A stretch of DNA of 55,074 nucleotides, taken from Bacteroidales bacterium (GTDB lineage: Bacteria > Bacteroidota > Bacteroidia > Bacteroidales > Muribaculaceae). Within the stretch, counting starts at the first letter, position 1, and the number at the start of each line of letters is the position of its first letter. The position numbers were made by a program, and so were the translations under genes. Of the stretch, positions 26,744 through 36,422 are shown piece by piece. Where the stretch lies: NCBI GenBank assembly GCA_910575615.1, contig CAJTEX010000020.1:1-55074 (forward strand). The letters run 5' to 3'. Below the pieces are notes generated by a model. That model was given only the letters and a program-made list of their open reading frames with translations, searched no databases and was not told the DNA's origin.

Positions 26744-29700
26744 ATGAGAAAGCTGACACAATGGCTCATCATAGCGCTCACATTCCTTGTGACGTTGCCC
26801 TCGATGGCCACGACTTTCGTGGGAGAGCGTTCTGACTTCCGCGACGAGACCATCTATTTCGCGATGACCACCCGCTTCTATGACGGCGACCCCAAGAACA
26901 ACGTCTGCACCTGGGACAAGCAGGAGAAGCAGATTGCCACCAACGACCCCGCATGGCGCGGCGACTTCGCAGGTCTTATCGAGAAGCTCGACTACATCAA
27001 GGCCCTCGGATTCACCGCCATCTGGATCACACCCGTGGTGCAGAACGGCTCCGGCATAGACTACCACGGCTACCACGCCATGGACATGTCGAGCGTCGAC
27101 CTCCGCTACGAGAGCCGCACCGAATGGGGCTCGGAGAAGGACGTGAAATTCCAGGACCTCATCGACGCCGCCCACGCCAAGGGCCTCAAGATTGTGCTTG
27201 ACGTCGTGCTCCAGCACACAGGCAACTTCGGAGAGGCCAACCTCAACCCCCTCTTCACCCGCAACCAGAACATCCGCAACCAGGCCAACATCGAATGCTC
27301 GATGATTCCTGATGAGAAGCTCGGCGGAGCAAGCTACTGGGATCTCCCCAACTCCGGCGAGACCACCCAATACAGCGTGCGCTGGAAATATTTCAAGAAC
27401 CCCCAGTACGAGCCCAACAACTACTACCACCACTACGGCACCGGATGGAACTGGGACCTTCCCAACCGCTGGTGGGGACAGATCGCCGGCGACTGCGTCG
27501 ACCTCAACACCGAGAACAACGCCGTTGCCGAGTATGTCGTCGACTGCTACGGCAAATTCATCGAGATGGGCGTTGACGCGTTCCGTATCGACACCTCCGG
27601 CCACATCTCCCCGCTGACCTTCAACAAACAGTTCATCCCCCAGTTCCAGGCACTCGGCGAGAAATACAAGAGCAAGCGACTCAACGGCGCGCCCTTCTAC
27701 ATGTTCGGCGAGGTCTGCCAGCGCTTCCAGGGCACGGTGGTTTACCGTGACCAGCCCAACCTCTCATGCTACTTCTACACCTGGAAATCAGACCAGGCCC
27801 TGCTCGACGAGTTCAACGGCGACCCCGCATGGTGGCGTCAGCAGAACCTTCCCGAAGGCCATGACACCCCCGTAGGCCCTATGGCAGTCTGCGAGAAGGA
27901 CACCCAGGACAAGCCCCGCTCCAACAACGCTTGGATGCAAAACGGCGCATGGCACGAGCCCGACTACTCCCAGGCCTCAGGCTTCAACGTGATTGACTTC
28001 CCCATACATTACAGCTACAAGAACGTGGGCGAAATACAGCAGTATTTCAAACAAGACAACTACTACAACGACGCTTCATTCAACGTGGTCTATGTCGACT
28101 CCCACGACTACGGTCCCGGACCCAACGACGGCATCCGATTCAACGGCGGCACAGCACAGTGGGCCGAGAACCTCTCCTGGATGTTCACCTTCCGCGGCAT
28201 CCCCTGCCTCTATTACGGCTCTGAGGTTGAATTCCAGGCAGGCAAGCTGATTGATGACGGCATGAACACCGCCCTCATCAACACCGGCCGCGCCTACTTC
28301 GGGCACTACCTCGAAGGCAACGTGAAGGCCACCGACTTCGCCCAGTACACCGCTGACGGCCAGGTTGCCGCCACACTCAAAGGCGACCTCGCCCACCACA
28401 TCCAGCAGCTCAACAAAATCCGCGCCGCCGTGCCCGCCCTCCGCAAGGGCCAGTACACATTCGACGGCTGCTCCGCGAATGGCGGCTGGGCCTTCAAGCG
28501 CGCTTACAAGGATGAGTCTTACGCGCTGGTAGCTGTCAACGGCGGCGCCACATTCACCAATGTCCCCGCAGGCACCTACACCGACATCGTGACCGGCCAG
28601 ACCTACCAGGGCGGCGGCACAATCACCGTCACTGCCCCCGCGACCCAGGGCCAGCTCCGCGTGCTGGTCAAGGACTGGAACGGCGGCAAGGTGGTAGAGG
28701 ACGGCAAGTTCATCTACACTACCTCCCCCGTGGCACAGGGTGGAACCCCCACCGCCACCGACCCCGGAGCATCATTCTACTACACCAAGGATGACGCCAT
28801 CGACGAGACCCCGGGCGTGATCTTCAGCCCCGCCGGAGGCACCTTCAAGACCGAGACCCTCACCGTTTCCGTGTCACTCACCCCCGCCTCCGTCTCCGGA
28901 TGGTATCAGGTGGCAGGCCAGCAGAAAGTGAACATCACCTCTGGCAACACCTCCACATTCACCATCGGTGCAGGCATGAGCTTCGGCGAATCAATCTCCG
29001 TGACCTACGGAGCGACCTCGCAGTCAGGCGACACCACCACCGGCACCGTCACCTACAAGAAGGTCGACCCCACCGCATCGATCACCGTGTATGTCGACGG
29101 CCCCCAGGGCACCAACATGTATGCCTGGGGCAAGAACGGCGTGGGCACGACCGTGTCACCCTGCGGCGAATGGCCCGGCAAGGCCCTCTCCGAGACCGTC
29201 AATGTCAACGGCACCGACTACTACTACGTCACATTCGACGACATGGAGTCTGTCAACATCATCCTCAACAAGGACGGCAACCAGACCGGCGACATCGAGG
29301 GCATCACCGAGGACACCTTCTTCAAATATGACGGAAACTCCACCGTCACCAAGGTAAACGAGGATGTGACCCCCGTCCCCGTGGTCAAGTTCTCACCCAA
29401 CGGCGGCAACTTCGTCAACAATGTCAAAGTGACCGCCACCGCCTCCAATGCCACCTCGGCCTGGTACAAGATCGGCAACGGCCAGCAGATCAACATCAGC
29501 GGCTCAGCCACCTTCTCGCTCGGCGACGGCATAGCGATCGGCGAGAGCGTCACCGTCTACTGGAGCGCGTCCAGCGCCACCGAGACCAAGACCGGCAGCG
29601 TGACATTCAAGAAAGTCGAGGAGCAGGTACTGCCCGAAGGCCTGACTGTCTACTATGACAACTCCGTGACCAAGTGGGGCTCCGTGAAGGTTCACTACTG

Positions 29701-30049
29701 GGGAGGCGAGAGCGCGACAGAATGGCCCGGCGTCGACATGCAGATGGTTGCCTCAAACATCTACATGTACACCTGCCCCAAGGGCACCACAGGAGTCGTC
29801 TTCAACAACGGCGGCGGCGACCAGACCAACGACATCGAGCCTGAGAACAACCATATCTACAAGGGCACCGGCAACCACCAGTATGTAGACGGAGGCTCAT
29901 ACTCCTCTTCAGTCGCTGACACATTCCTCGACGCTGACGACGAGCCCGTTGAATACTACAACATCCAGGGCATCCGCGTCGACAACCCGACCCCCGGATT
30001 CTACATCATGCGCAAGGGCAACAAAGTCCAGAAAGTGCACGTGTTCTGA
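26744..30049 (+). CDS. Secreted modular GH13 alpha-amylase with duplicated starch-binding modules
   Basis: 1101 residues from ATG 26744, chosen because it opens the signal peptide (MRKLTQWLIIALTFLVTLPS). The frame upstream to 26579 is rejected. GH13 barrel: nucleophile D283 in FRIDTSGH, acid/base E323 in FGEVCQR, and D455 in YVDSHD. After the catalytic part comes a tandem A-B-A'-B' array: Ig-like modules at about 692-775 and 880-960 (FSPAGGTF, FSPNGGNF), alternating with CBM26-like starch-binding modules at about 778-875 and 963-1055 (both with EWPG and DQTNDIE/NQTGDIE). The last 35 residues are the EYYNIQGIRV...PGFYIM tail shared with two other secreted proteins here. It is predicted to degrade starch or glycogen outside the cell. 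No SusC/SusD pair lies nearby. Confidence 0.92.
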   Translation: MRKLTQWLIIALTFLVTLPSMATTFVGERSDFRDETIYFAMTTRFYDGDPKNNVCTWDKQEKQIATNDPAWRGDFAGLIEKLDYIKALGFTAIWITPVVQNGSGIDYHGYHAMDMSSVDLRYESRTEWGSEKDVKFQDLIDAAHAKGLKIVLDVVLQHTGNFGEANLNPLFTRNQNIRNQANIECSMIPDEKLGGASYWDLPNSGETTQYSVRWKYFKNPQYEPNNYYHHYGTGWNWDLPNRWWGQIAGDCVDLNTENNAVAEYVVDCYGKFIEMGVDAFRIDTSGHISPLTFNKQFIPQFQALGEKYKSKRLNGAPFYMFGEVCQRFQGTVVYRDQPNLSCYFYTWKSDQALLDEFNGDPAWWRQQNLPEGHDTPVGPMAVCEKDTQDKPRSNNAWMQNGAWHEPDYSQASGFNVIDFPIHYSYKNVGEIQQYFKQDNYYNDASFNVVYVDSHDYGPGPNDGIRFNGGTAQWAENLSWMFTFRGIPCLYYGSEVEFQAGKLIDDGMNTALINTGRAYFGHYLEGNVKATDFAQYTADGQVAATLKGDLAHHIQQLNKIRAAVPALRKGQYTFDGCSANGGWAFKRAYKDESYALVAVNGGATFTNVPAGTYTDIVTGQTYQGGGTITVTAPATQGQLRVLVKDWNGGKVVEDGKFIYTTSPVAQGGTPTATDPGASFYYTKDDAIDETPGVIFSPAGGTFKTETLTVSVSLTPASVSGWYQVAGQQKVNITSGNTSTFTIGAGMSFGESISVTYGATSQSGDTTTGTVTYKKVDPTASITVYVDGPQGTNMYAWGKNGVGTTVSPCGEWPGKALSETVNVNGTDYYYVTFDDMESVNIILNKDGNQTGDIEGITEDTFFKYDGNSTVTKVNEDVTPVPVVKFSPNGGNFVNNVKVTATASNATSAWYKIGNGQQINISGSATFSLGDGIAIGESVTVYWSASSATETKTGSVTFKKVEEQVLPEGLTVYYDNSVTKWGSVKVHYWGGESATEWPGVDMQMVASNIYMYTCPKGTTGVVFNNGGGDQTNDIEPENNHIYKGTGNHQYVDGGSYSSSVADTFLDADDEPVEYYNIQGIRVDNPTPGFYIMRKGNKVQKVHVF

Positions 30050-30093
30050 TAACCGGCTACGCTGACCGTCAATGACGGCAGCATCCCGACCTC

Positions 30094-30127
30094 AAAGCCC
30101 CCGGCTCACCGCGCCGGGGGCTTTTTT
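30094..30127 (+). terminator. Terminator of the large amylase gene
   Basis: AAAGCCCCCGGC/GCCGGGGGCTTT stem with a 7-base loop, ending in T6. Confidence 0.9.
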
Positions 30128-30217
30128 GTCTGGCGAAATTTGTCAAAAATGCCGTCACATAAAGGGCACAATCTGATATTTTTCTCTTTTTTTGCCTGTT
30201 GTTTCGGCGAAAATCAC

Positions 30218-30225
30218 TACCTTTG
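30218..30225 (+). promoter_or_regulatory. -7 box upstream of serine palmitoyltransferase
   Basis: TACCTTTG fits the consensus. TTG candidates lie 16 and 23 bases upstream, neither at the ideal distance. The leader would be about 110 bases. Confidence 0.55.
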
Positions 30226-30339
30226 TCGGCTGAATCGGTTTCCTCTCCAAAACAGACTCTTCACCACAGGGTCATGCCATACGGTCAGACCGCGCATACC
30301 CCGACTGTGTTAAAAAAGGAAAAGTAATTTACACCAGCT

Positions 30340-31527
30340 ATGAAGTTGCTTCAAGCCAAATTAGCCCAATACACCGCGCCCCAGCAGGCCAAAGCTGCAG
30401 GGGTGTATCCCTATTTCCGCGCCATCGAGAGCGAGCAGGAGGCGGAAGTCATCATCAACGGCCGCAAGGTGCTGATGTTCGGCTCCAACTGTTACTCTGG
30501 CCTCGTGAGCGACCCCCGTATCAAGGAAGCTGCAATCGAAGCCACCCGGAAATACGGCACAGGATGCGCCGGATCACCATTCCTCAACGGCACCCTCGAC
30601 CTCCACAAGAAGCTCGAGCGCCGCATCGCCGAGTATATCGGCAAAGAGGATGTGATGATTTACTCCACCGGCTTTGAAGTCAACCTCGGCGTGGTTTCAT
30701 GCCTGACGGGCCGCGGCGACTACATCGTCTATGACGAGCAAGACCACGCCTCGATCATCGAAGGCCGCCGTCTCAGCTTCTCAACCAGCCTCAAATACAA
30801 GCACAACGACATGGAGTCGCTCGAACAGCAGCTCCAGCGCTGCGACCCCGAGAAGGTGAAACTCATCGTTACCGACGGCGTGTTCTCGATGGAGGGTGAT
30901 GTGGCCAACCTGCCTGAAATCGTCCGCCTGGCAAAGAAATACAACGCCGCCGTGATGGTTGACGAAGCCCACGGCATCGGTGTGTTCGGCAAAGGTGGAC
31001 GCGGCACATGCGACCATTTCGGCGTGACCGACGACGTGGACCTCATCATGGGCACATTCTCCAAGTCGTTCGCCTCCCTGGGCGGCTTCATCGCCACCGA
31101 CAAGGAAATCACCAACTACCTGCGCCACCACTCACGCTCATACATCTTCACAGCCTCCATCACCCCCGCCTCGACAGCGGCGGCCCTCAAGGCGATAGAC
31201 CTAATGATCGAAGAGCCGGAGCGCCAGGAGAACCTGTGGAAAATCACCAATTTCGCCCTCGACGGCTTCCGCCAGATGGGATGCGAGATCGGCAACACCA
31301 CCACCCCCATCATCCCCCTCTTCATCCGCGACGACTACAAGACCTACACCGTGACCCGCGACCTCTTTGACGAGGGCCTCTTCGTCAACCCCGTGGTCAC
31401 CCCCGCCGTCGCCCCCCAGGACACCCTCATCCGCTTCTCGCTCATGGCCACCCACACCAAGAAGCAGGTAGAGTTTGCCCTCGAGAAAATCGAGAAGGTG
31501 TTCCGCAAGCACGGAATCATAAAGTAA
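30340..31527 (+). CDS. spt: Serine palmitoyltransferase (alpha-oxoamine synthase family)
   Basis: 395 residues. PLP lysine K242 in GTFSKSFAS, the cofactor-binding MVDEAHGIGVFG, and the substrate region GCAGSPFLNGTLDLH. The N-terminus (LLQAKLAQY...AAGVYPYFR) and the closing TLIRFSLMATHT match characterised Bacteroides SPT closely in pattern. It condenses serine with palmitoyl-CoA to 3-ketodihydrosphingosine, the first step of sphingolipid synthesis, a hallmark of Bacteroidales. The related enzyme glycine C-acetyltransferase is the main alternative. It appears monocistronic. Confidence 0.88.
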   Translation: MKLLQAKLAQYTAPQQAKAAGVYPYFRAIESEQEAEVIINGRKVLMFGSNCYSGLVSDPRIKEAAIEATRKYGTGCAGSPFLNGTLDLHKKLERRIAEYIGKEDVMIYSTGFEVNLGVVSCLTGRGDYIVYDEQDHASIIEGRRLSFSTSLKYKHNDMESLEQQLQRCDPEKVKLIVTDGVFSMEGDVANLPEIVRLAKKYNAAVMVDEAHGIGVFGKGGRGTCDHFGVTDDVDLIMGTFSKSFASLGGFIATDKEITNYLRHHSRSYIFTASITPASTAAALKAIDLMIEEPERQENLWKITNFALDGFRQMGCEIGNTTTPIIPLFIRDDYKTYTVTRDLFDEGLFVNPVVTPAVAPQDTLIRFSLMATHTKKQVEFALEKIEKVFRKHGIIK

Positions 31528-31572
31528 ACCCTGGACACATCTCCCCGCCCTCTGTTTTTTTGGCCCCGGGGG

Positions 31573-31602
31573 TTGATTTCTCCAAAATAATTATTAACTT
31601 TG
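31573..31602 (+). promoter_or_regulatory. Promoter of tRNA-Leu
   Basis: TTG (31573-31575), 19 bases, then TAACTTTG (31595-31602), about 50 bases before the tRNA. Confidence 0.75.
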
Positions 31603-31652
31603 CCCGCAAGGTGGCCATTGACAACACAGGCCCGCTCCAAGGGCAAAGTATC

Positions 31653-31734
31653 GCGCAAGTGGCGTAATTGGTAGCCGCGCCAGACTTAGGATCTGGTGAC
31701 TTCGGTCGTGGGGGTTCGAGTCCCCCCCTGCGCA
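31653..31734 (+). tRNA. tRNA-Leu (anticodon TAG)
   Basis: 82 nt. Acceptor GCGCAAG/CCTGCGC with one A-C mismatch, D arm with GGTA, anticodon stem CCAGA/TCTGG around CTTAGGA (anticodon TAG), an extended variable arm (TGACTTCGGTCG) typical of class II tRNA-Leu, and a T arm with GTTCGAG. No CCA is encoded. Confidence 0.95.
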
Positions 31735-31757
31735 CACGACATCCATACATCACCCAT

Positions 31758-31787
31758 AAGGGACGCAGCCTGCTGCGTCCCTTGTTT
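31758..31787 (+). terminator. Terminator after tRNA-Leu, directly upstream of the nfnA-like start codon
   Basis: Perfect 11-bp stem AAGGGACGCAG/CTGCGTCCCTT with a 4-base loop, then GTTTT. The stem ends only 9 bases before the ATG at 31793. It ends the tRNA transcript and may also attenuate the following operon. Confidence 0.75.
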
Positions 31788-31792
31788 TAGCT

Positions 31793-32572
31793 ATGAACAA
31801 GATATTAGAAAAAGAGCACTTCTCAGAAAAAGTAGTAAAGCTCGTCGTGGAGGCCCCGATGATTGCCAAAGCCCGCAAGCCGGGCCACTTCGTCATTGTG
31901 ATACCCAATGAGAAGGGCGAACGGATACCTCTGACAATCGCCGATGCCGATGTCAGGCGCGGCACCATCACGCTGGTGACACAGGCCATCGGCGACTCCA
32001 CCGCCGAGATATGCGCCAAGGAGCCGGGCGACTGTCTCCACGACGTGGTGGGCCCGCTGGGCCGCGCCACCGACATCCGCCGTTACGGGACAGTGGTCTG
32101 CTGCGGCGGAGGGGTCGGGGTGGCCCCGCTTCTCCCCATACTGAGGGCCATGAAAGCGGCGGGAAACAAGGTGATTTCAATCCTCGCCGCCCGCACCAAA
32201 GACCTCATCATACTCCAGGAGCAGGTGAGGGAGGCCTCCGACGAGGTCATCATCATGACCGACGACGGCAGCCTTGGCGACAAGGGGCTCGTCACAGACG
32301 GCCTGCAGAAGGTGATAGACCGTGAGAAAATCGACCTCGTATGCACCATCGGCCCGGCTGTGATGATGAAATTCGTCAGCCTGCTCACAGCGCGCCACCA
32401 GGTGCCGACAATCTGCTCGCTCAACACAATAATGGTCGACGGCACCGGCATGTGTGGGGCCTGCCGCGTCACCGTCGGCGGCAAGATGAGATTCGTCTGC
32501 GTTGACGGCCCCGAGTTTGACGCCCATCAGGTTGATTTCGACGAGATGCTGATGAGGCTGCGCTCATATTGA
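31793..32572 (+). CDS. NfnA-like ferredoxin:NADP+ oxidoreductase subunit (FNR-type, 2Fe-2S)
   Basis: 259 residues. An FAD-binding beta-barrel (PGHFVIVIP, ERIPLTIAD), an NAD-binding segment with CGGGVGVAPLLPIL, and a C-terminal cluster of cysteines (C-x2-C in GMCGACRV plus a later FVCVDGPEFD) for a 2Fe-2S centre. This is the layout of NfnA / sulfide dehydrogenase small subunits, related to PyrK. With the next gene it would form an electron-bifurcating NADH/ferredoxin:NADP+ transhydrogenase. The alternative is PyrK, but the partner gene argues for NfnAB. Confidence 0.85.
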   Translation: MNKILEKEHFSEKVVKLVVEAPMIAKARKPGHFVIVIPNEKGERIPLTIADADVRRGTITLVTQAIGDSTAEICAKEPGDCLHDVVGPLGRATDIRRYGTVVCCGGGVGVAPLLPILRAMKAAGNKVISILAARTKDLIILQEQVREASDEVIIMTDDGSLGDKGLVTDGLQKVIDREKIDLVCTIGPAVMMKFVSLLTARHQVPTICSLNTIMVDGTGMCGACRVTVGGKMRFVCVDGPEFDAHQVDFDEMLMRLRSY

Positions 32573-32595
32573 CCCTTATCCAACACAAGCCACAA

Positions 32596-34071
32596 ATGGA
32601 CAATTCAACAACCATATCCCCGCGCGACGCCAAATGGCGCGAGGAGCTGCGCAAATCCCACACCGCCAAAGAGCGCATGGCGATTCCGCGCGTGCAGATG
32701 CCCGAACTCGACCCTGCCTATCGTGTCACATGCAATGACGAGGTCAACCAAGGGCTGTCGGCCGAACAGGCCATCCTCGAGGCCACCCGTTGCCTCGACT
32801 GCCCCGACCCGCAGTGTGTCACCGGATGCCCTGTGTCAATCAACATCCCCGGATTCATCAAGAACATCGAGCGGAGCGACTTCCTGGAGGCAGCCGCCGT
32901 GCTGAAAGAGACATCGGCCCTCCCTGCCGTTTGCGGACGCGTATGCCCCCAGGAACGCCAGTGTGAGTCGAAATGCATATACACCAAGACCCGCCGCCCG
33001 GCTGTGGCCATCGGCTACCTCGAGCGGTTCGCCGCCGACACCGCGCGCGAGGCCGCGTCACGCGATGTGGAGACAGCGCCGCTGCAGCCCACGACAGGCG
33101 CGACCCGTGTCGCCGTCGTAGGCTCCGGACCCGCGTCGCTCTCCTTCGCCGGTGAGATGGCCCGCAGGGGCTACTCGGTGCATGTCTTCGAGGCCCTGCA
33201 TGAAATCGGCGGCGTGCTGAAATACGGCATACCCGAGTTCCGCCTGCCCAACGAGATTGTCGACGCCGAAATCAGGGGACTGCGCGCGGCCGGGGTGGAG
33301 TTCACCGCCGACTGCGTCATCGGCAAGACCCTCTCCTACGAAGACCTCATGGAGATGGGCTTCAAGGGGGTGTTCGTCGCCTCCGGGGCAGGTCTGCCCC
33401 GCTTCATGGGCATACCCGGCGAGAACTACATCGGGGTGATGTCGAGCAACGAATACCTCACCCGTGTCAACCTGATGGGGGCCGGCCGGCCGGGCTGGGC
33501 CACACCCGTGATACGGGGCCGCAAAGTGGCCGTCATCGGGGGCGGCAACACAGCCATGGACTCCTGCCGCACCGCGCGGCGCATGGGGGCCAAGGAGGTC
33601 TACATCGTCTACCGCCGCTCCGAGGCGGAGATGCCCGCCAGAGTCGAGGAGGTGCGTCACGCCAAGGAGGAGGGGGTGACATTCCTCACCCTCCACAACC
33701 CGGTGGAATATCTCGCCGACGAGAAGGGGCGCGTCAGGGCCATGAGGCTGCAGCGCATGGAGCTTGGCGAGCCTGACGAGTCGGGCCGCCGGTCGCCCCA
33801 GCCTGTCGAGGGGGCTATCTCGGAGGTTGAGGTAGACGAGGTAATCGTCAGCGTAGGGGTATCGCCCAACCCCCTCATCCCCGACTCAATAGAGGGGCTG
33901 GAGGTCACCCGCCGAGGCACACTCGTGACCGACCCCGAGACCCTTGAGACCACCATCCCGATGCTCTTCGCCGGCGGCGACATAGTCCGCGGGGGAGCCA
34001 CCGTGATTCTCGCCATGGGCGACGGACGCAAAGCCGCCGCGGCCATGGATGAAAAAATCCGCAAATCCTGA
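32596..34071 (+). CDS. NfnB-like flavoprotein (glutamate synthase small-subunit family)
   Basis: 491 residues from ATG 32596; a TTG at 32569 overlapping the previous stop is possible but less likely. The N-terminal Fe-S domain has ATRCLDCPDPQC...GCPV and CGRVCPQERQCESKC. Two nucleotide-binding folds follow, VAVVGSGPASLSFA (FAD) and VAVIGGGNTAMD (NADPH), and the family's FAGGDIVRGGATV lies near the end. GltD/GltA-type proteins share this fold; pairing with the FNR-like gene upstream suggests NfnB. Reduced ferredoxin and NADH would drive NADPH formation in an anaerobe. Confidence 0.87.
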   Translation: MDNSTTISPRDAKWREELRKSHTAKERMAIPRVQMPELDPAYRVTCNDEVNQGLSAEQAILEATRCLDCPDPQCVTGCPVSINIPGFIKNIERSDFLEAAAVLKETSALPAVCGRVCPQERQCESKCIYTKTRRPAVAIGYLERFAADTAREAASRDVETAPLQPTTGATRVAVVGSGPASLSFAGEMARRGYSVHVFEALHEIGGVLKYGIPEFRLPNEIVDAEIRGLRAAGVEFTADCVIGKTLSYEDLMEMGFKGVFVASGAGLPRFMGIPGENYIGVMSSNEYLTRVNLMGAGRPGWATPVIRGRKVAVIGGGNTAMDSCRTARRMGAKEVYIVYRRSEAEMPARVEEVRHAKEEGVTFLTLHNPVEYLADEKGRVRAMRLQRMELGEPDESGRRSPQPVEGAISEVEVDEVIVSVGVSPNPLIPDSIEGLEVTRRGTLVTDPETLETTIPMLFAGGDIVRGGATVILAMGDGRKAAAAMDEKIRKS

Positions 34072-34104
34072 CATCAAACTGTCTAATATTCTTACCCATC
34101 GATT

Positions 34105-35304
34105 ATGGAAGAACTGACAATCGGCGAAATCTACCGCGCCCAGATGGTGCTACGCGATGTGGCCCGTCACCCTAAAATCATAGGCCCGACACAGCTTTCT
34201 GACAGCTGCCGGATATACCTCAAACCTGAGAACCTGCAGCACACCGGGGCATTCAAGCTCAGGGGTGCGTATTACAAAATCTCACAGCTCACCGACGAGG
34301 AGAAACACCATGGCGTGATTGCCTGCTCGGCCGGCAACCATGCCCAGGGGGTCGCGCTCGCAGCCAGCCACAACGGCATAAAGTCGCTCATATGCCTCCC
34401 CGCCGGCGCGCCCATCTCTAAAATAGAGGCCACCAAGCGCCTCGGAGCCGAGGTATGCCTCGTGCCGGGGGTCTACGACGACGCCTACGCCAAGGCCATC
34501 GAGCTGAAGGAGGAGAAAGGCTACACTTTCGTCCACCCCTTCAACGACCCCAAAGTCATCGCCGGACAGGGCACCATTGGACTCGAGATACTTGAGGAGA
34601 TGCCCGGTGTGGAGGCCATCGTCGTCCCGGTGGGTGGCGGCGGCCTGATAGCCGGAGTGGCATTCGCCGTGAAGACCCTGCGCCCCGACATCAAGATCTA
34701 TGGAGTGCAGGCCGCCGGCGCGCCCTCGATGGCCGAATCAATGAAGAAACATGAGCGGGTCCATCTCGACTCGGTGTCGACCGTCGCCGACGGCATAGCC
34801 GTCAAGGAGCCGGGCGACCTCACCTACGAGCTTTGTGAACGTTATGTCGACGAGATTGTCACCGTGAACGACGACGAAATCGCCGCCGCCATCCTCGCCC
34901 TGATTGAGAAGCAGAAGCTCGTGGCCGAGGGGGCCGGGGCCGCCGCTGTGGCCGCCGCCATGTTCGGCAAACTGCCCCTCGAGGGCAAGAAGGTGGTCTG
35001 CCTGGTTTCAGGAGGCAACATCGACGTTAACATCCTGAGCCGCGTCATCAACCGCGGGCTGCTCAAAAACGGCCGTCTCTGCCAGCTTGAGCTGGAGGTG
35101 CCCGACAAGCCCGGCACCCTATCGCAGGTGCTGAAAGTGGTGGCCGACCACGGCGGCAATGTGCTTTCCGTAAGCCACGAACGTGTCGCGGCCTCATCGC
35201 AAATCAACGCCTGCACCCTGCATCTCGAACTGGAGACACTCGACCACAACCATGTCTCACGCCTGAAAGCCGCCCTTGGCGAGGCCGGATTCCCCGTGGT
35301 CTGA
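34105..35304 (+). CDS. ilvA: Threonine ammonia-lyase (threonine dehydratase) with ACT domain
   Basis: 399 residues. PLP lysine K51 in GAFKLRGA, the phosphate-binding VPVGGGGL, and CSAGNHAQGVA. A single C-terminal ACT-like domain (about 325-399, LELEVPDKPGTLSQV) suggests allosteric control. It deaminates threonine to 2-oxobutyrate, for isoleucine synthesis or for propionate-forming catabolism. The gap of 33 bases behind the NfnB gene suggests one transcript. Confidence 0.92.
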   Translation: MEELTIGEIYRAQMVLRDVARHPKIIGPTQLSDSCRIYLKPENLQHTGAFKLRGAYYKISQLTDEEKHHGVIACSAGNHAQGVALAASHNGIKSLICLPAGAPISKIEATKRLGAEVCLVPGVYDDAYAKAIELKEEKGYTFVHPFNDPKVIAGQGTIGLEILEEMPGVEAIVVPVGGGGLIAGVAFAVKTLRPDIKIYGVQAAGAPSMAESMKKHERVHLDSVSTVADGIAVKEPGDLTYELCERYVDEIVTVNDDEIAAAILALIEKQKLVAEGAGAAAVAAAMFGKLPLEGKKVVCLVSGGNIDVNILSRVINRGLLKNGRLCQLELEVPDKPGTLSQVLKVVADHGGNVLSVSHERVAASSQINACTLHLELETLDHNHVSRLKAALGEAGFPVV

Positions 35305-35362
35305 CCCATCATAAACGAGCCCCACAAGACCTTAAACGTCCATAAATAAAACACCATAACAC

Positions 35363-36325
35363 ATGTCACGTCTGATCACACGACAGGAAATCGCCGAGGC
35401 CGCCGAGGGAGCCTACACCATGGCGCGCGTCGACAACGGCGGACATAACGCCCATTATATCCCTTACCTGGCCAACGTCCCATCCGACCTCTTCGCCATG
35501 ACTGTCACGCTCCCCGACGGGGAGGTGTTCAGTTTCGGCGACGACGCGTATGTCTTCGGCATCGAGTCAGTCTCGAAAGTGGCCTCGGCCATACTCGCCA
35601 TGAAGCAATGGTCGCCCGAGATGGTGCTGCGCAAAATCGGCGCCGACGCCACCGGTCTCCCATTCAGCTCCATATTCTCGATTCTGCTCGAGAACGACCA
35701 TCCATCCACCCCCCTGGTCAACGCCGGAGCCATATCGACCTGCTCGATGGTCAAGCCCCTGGGCAACCCGGTTGGGAAATGGAAGGCCATCGTCGACAAC
35801 ATGGTGTCGCTCTTCGGCTCAGAGCCGCAGCTAATAGACGAGCTCTACCGCTCGGAGTCTGACACCAACTACAACAACCGGTCAATGACCTGGCTGCTCA
35901 AGAAGCACGACCGCCTGTATGACGACCCGATGATGAGCCTCGACCTATACACACGCCAATGCTCGCTCGGGGTGACCTGCCGCCAGCTCTCGGCGATGGC
36001 CGCCACCATCGCCAACGGAGGCATCAACCCGCTGACCGGCGAACGCTCCTTTCCCGAGGAGATTTCGCCGAAGATTGTCAGCATGATGGCCTCGGTGGGT
36101 TTCTACCAGCACACGGGCGACTGGATGTTCTCCTCAGGGCTTCCGGCCAAGACAGGCGTTGGCGGCGGCATCGTCGGGGTGTTGCCCGGTCTTCTGGGCA
36201 TCGCCGCTTTCTCTCCGCGCCTCGACCAGGCGGGCAACTCCGTGAGGGCGCAGGCCGCCATAAAGCAGTTCATGCAGACACTCGGGCTGGGAATTTACAA
36301 CTCCACACAGGTTGAACTGGGCTGA
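35363..36325 (+). CDS. glsA: Glutaminase
   Basis: 320 residues, a beta-lactamase-like glutaminase. The catalytic S69-x-x-K72 is visible in ESVSKV, with NAGAI and a late GVGGGIVG (oxyanion region). It hydrolyses glutamine to glutamate and ammonia, feeding nitrogen metabolism or acid resistance. It lies 58 bases after ilvA, so all four genes from 31793 may be one amino-acid/redox operon. Confidence 0.92.
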   Translation: MSRLITRQEIAEAAEGAYTMARVDNGGHNAHYIPYLANVPSDLFAMTVTLPDGEVFSFGDDAYVFGIESVSKVASAILAMKQWSPEMVLRKIGADATGLPFSSIFSILLENDHPSTPLVNAGAISTCSMVKPLGNPVGKWKAIVDNMVSLFGSEPQLIDELYRSESDTNYNNRSMTWLLKKHDRLYDDPMMSLDLYTRQCSLGVTCRQLSAMAATIANGGINPLTGERSFPEEISPKIVSMMASVGFYQHTGDWMFSSGLPAKTGVGGGIVGVLPGLLGIAAFSPRLDQAGNSVRAQAAIKQFMQTLGLGIYNSTQVELG

Positions 36326-36393
36326 CACGGCTCCGCTTCACGCTGTTTTCCATCTTTTTTATAGAAAATTTCCGTTTTCCCCGACACAAAGCA

Positions 36394-36422
36394 TTGATAT
36401 ACGCTTTTTTTTGCTAACTTTG
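36394..36422 (+). promoter_or_regulatory. Promoter of the histone H1-like gene
   Basis: TTG (36394-36396), 18 bases, then TAACTTTG (36415-36422). The leader is about 85 bases. Confidence 0.65.
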
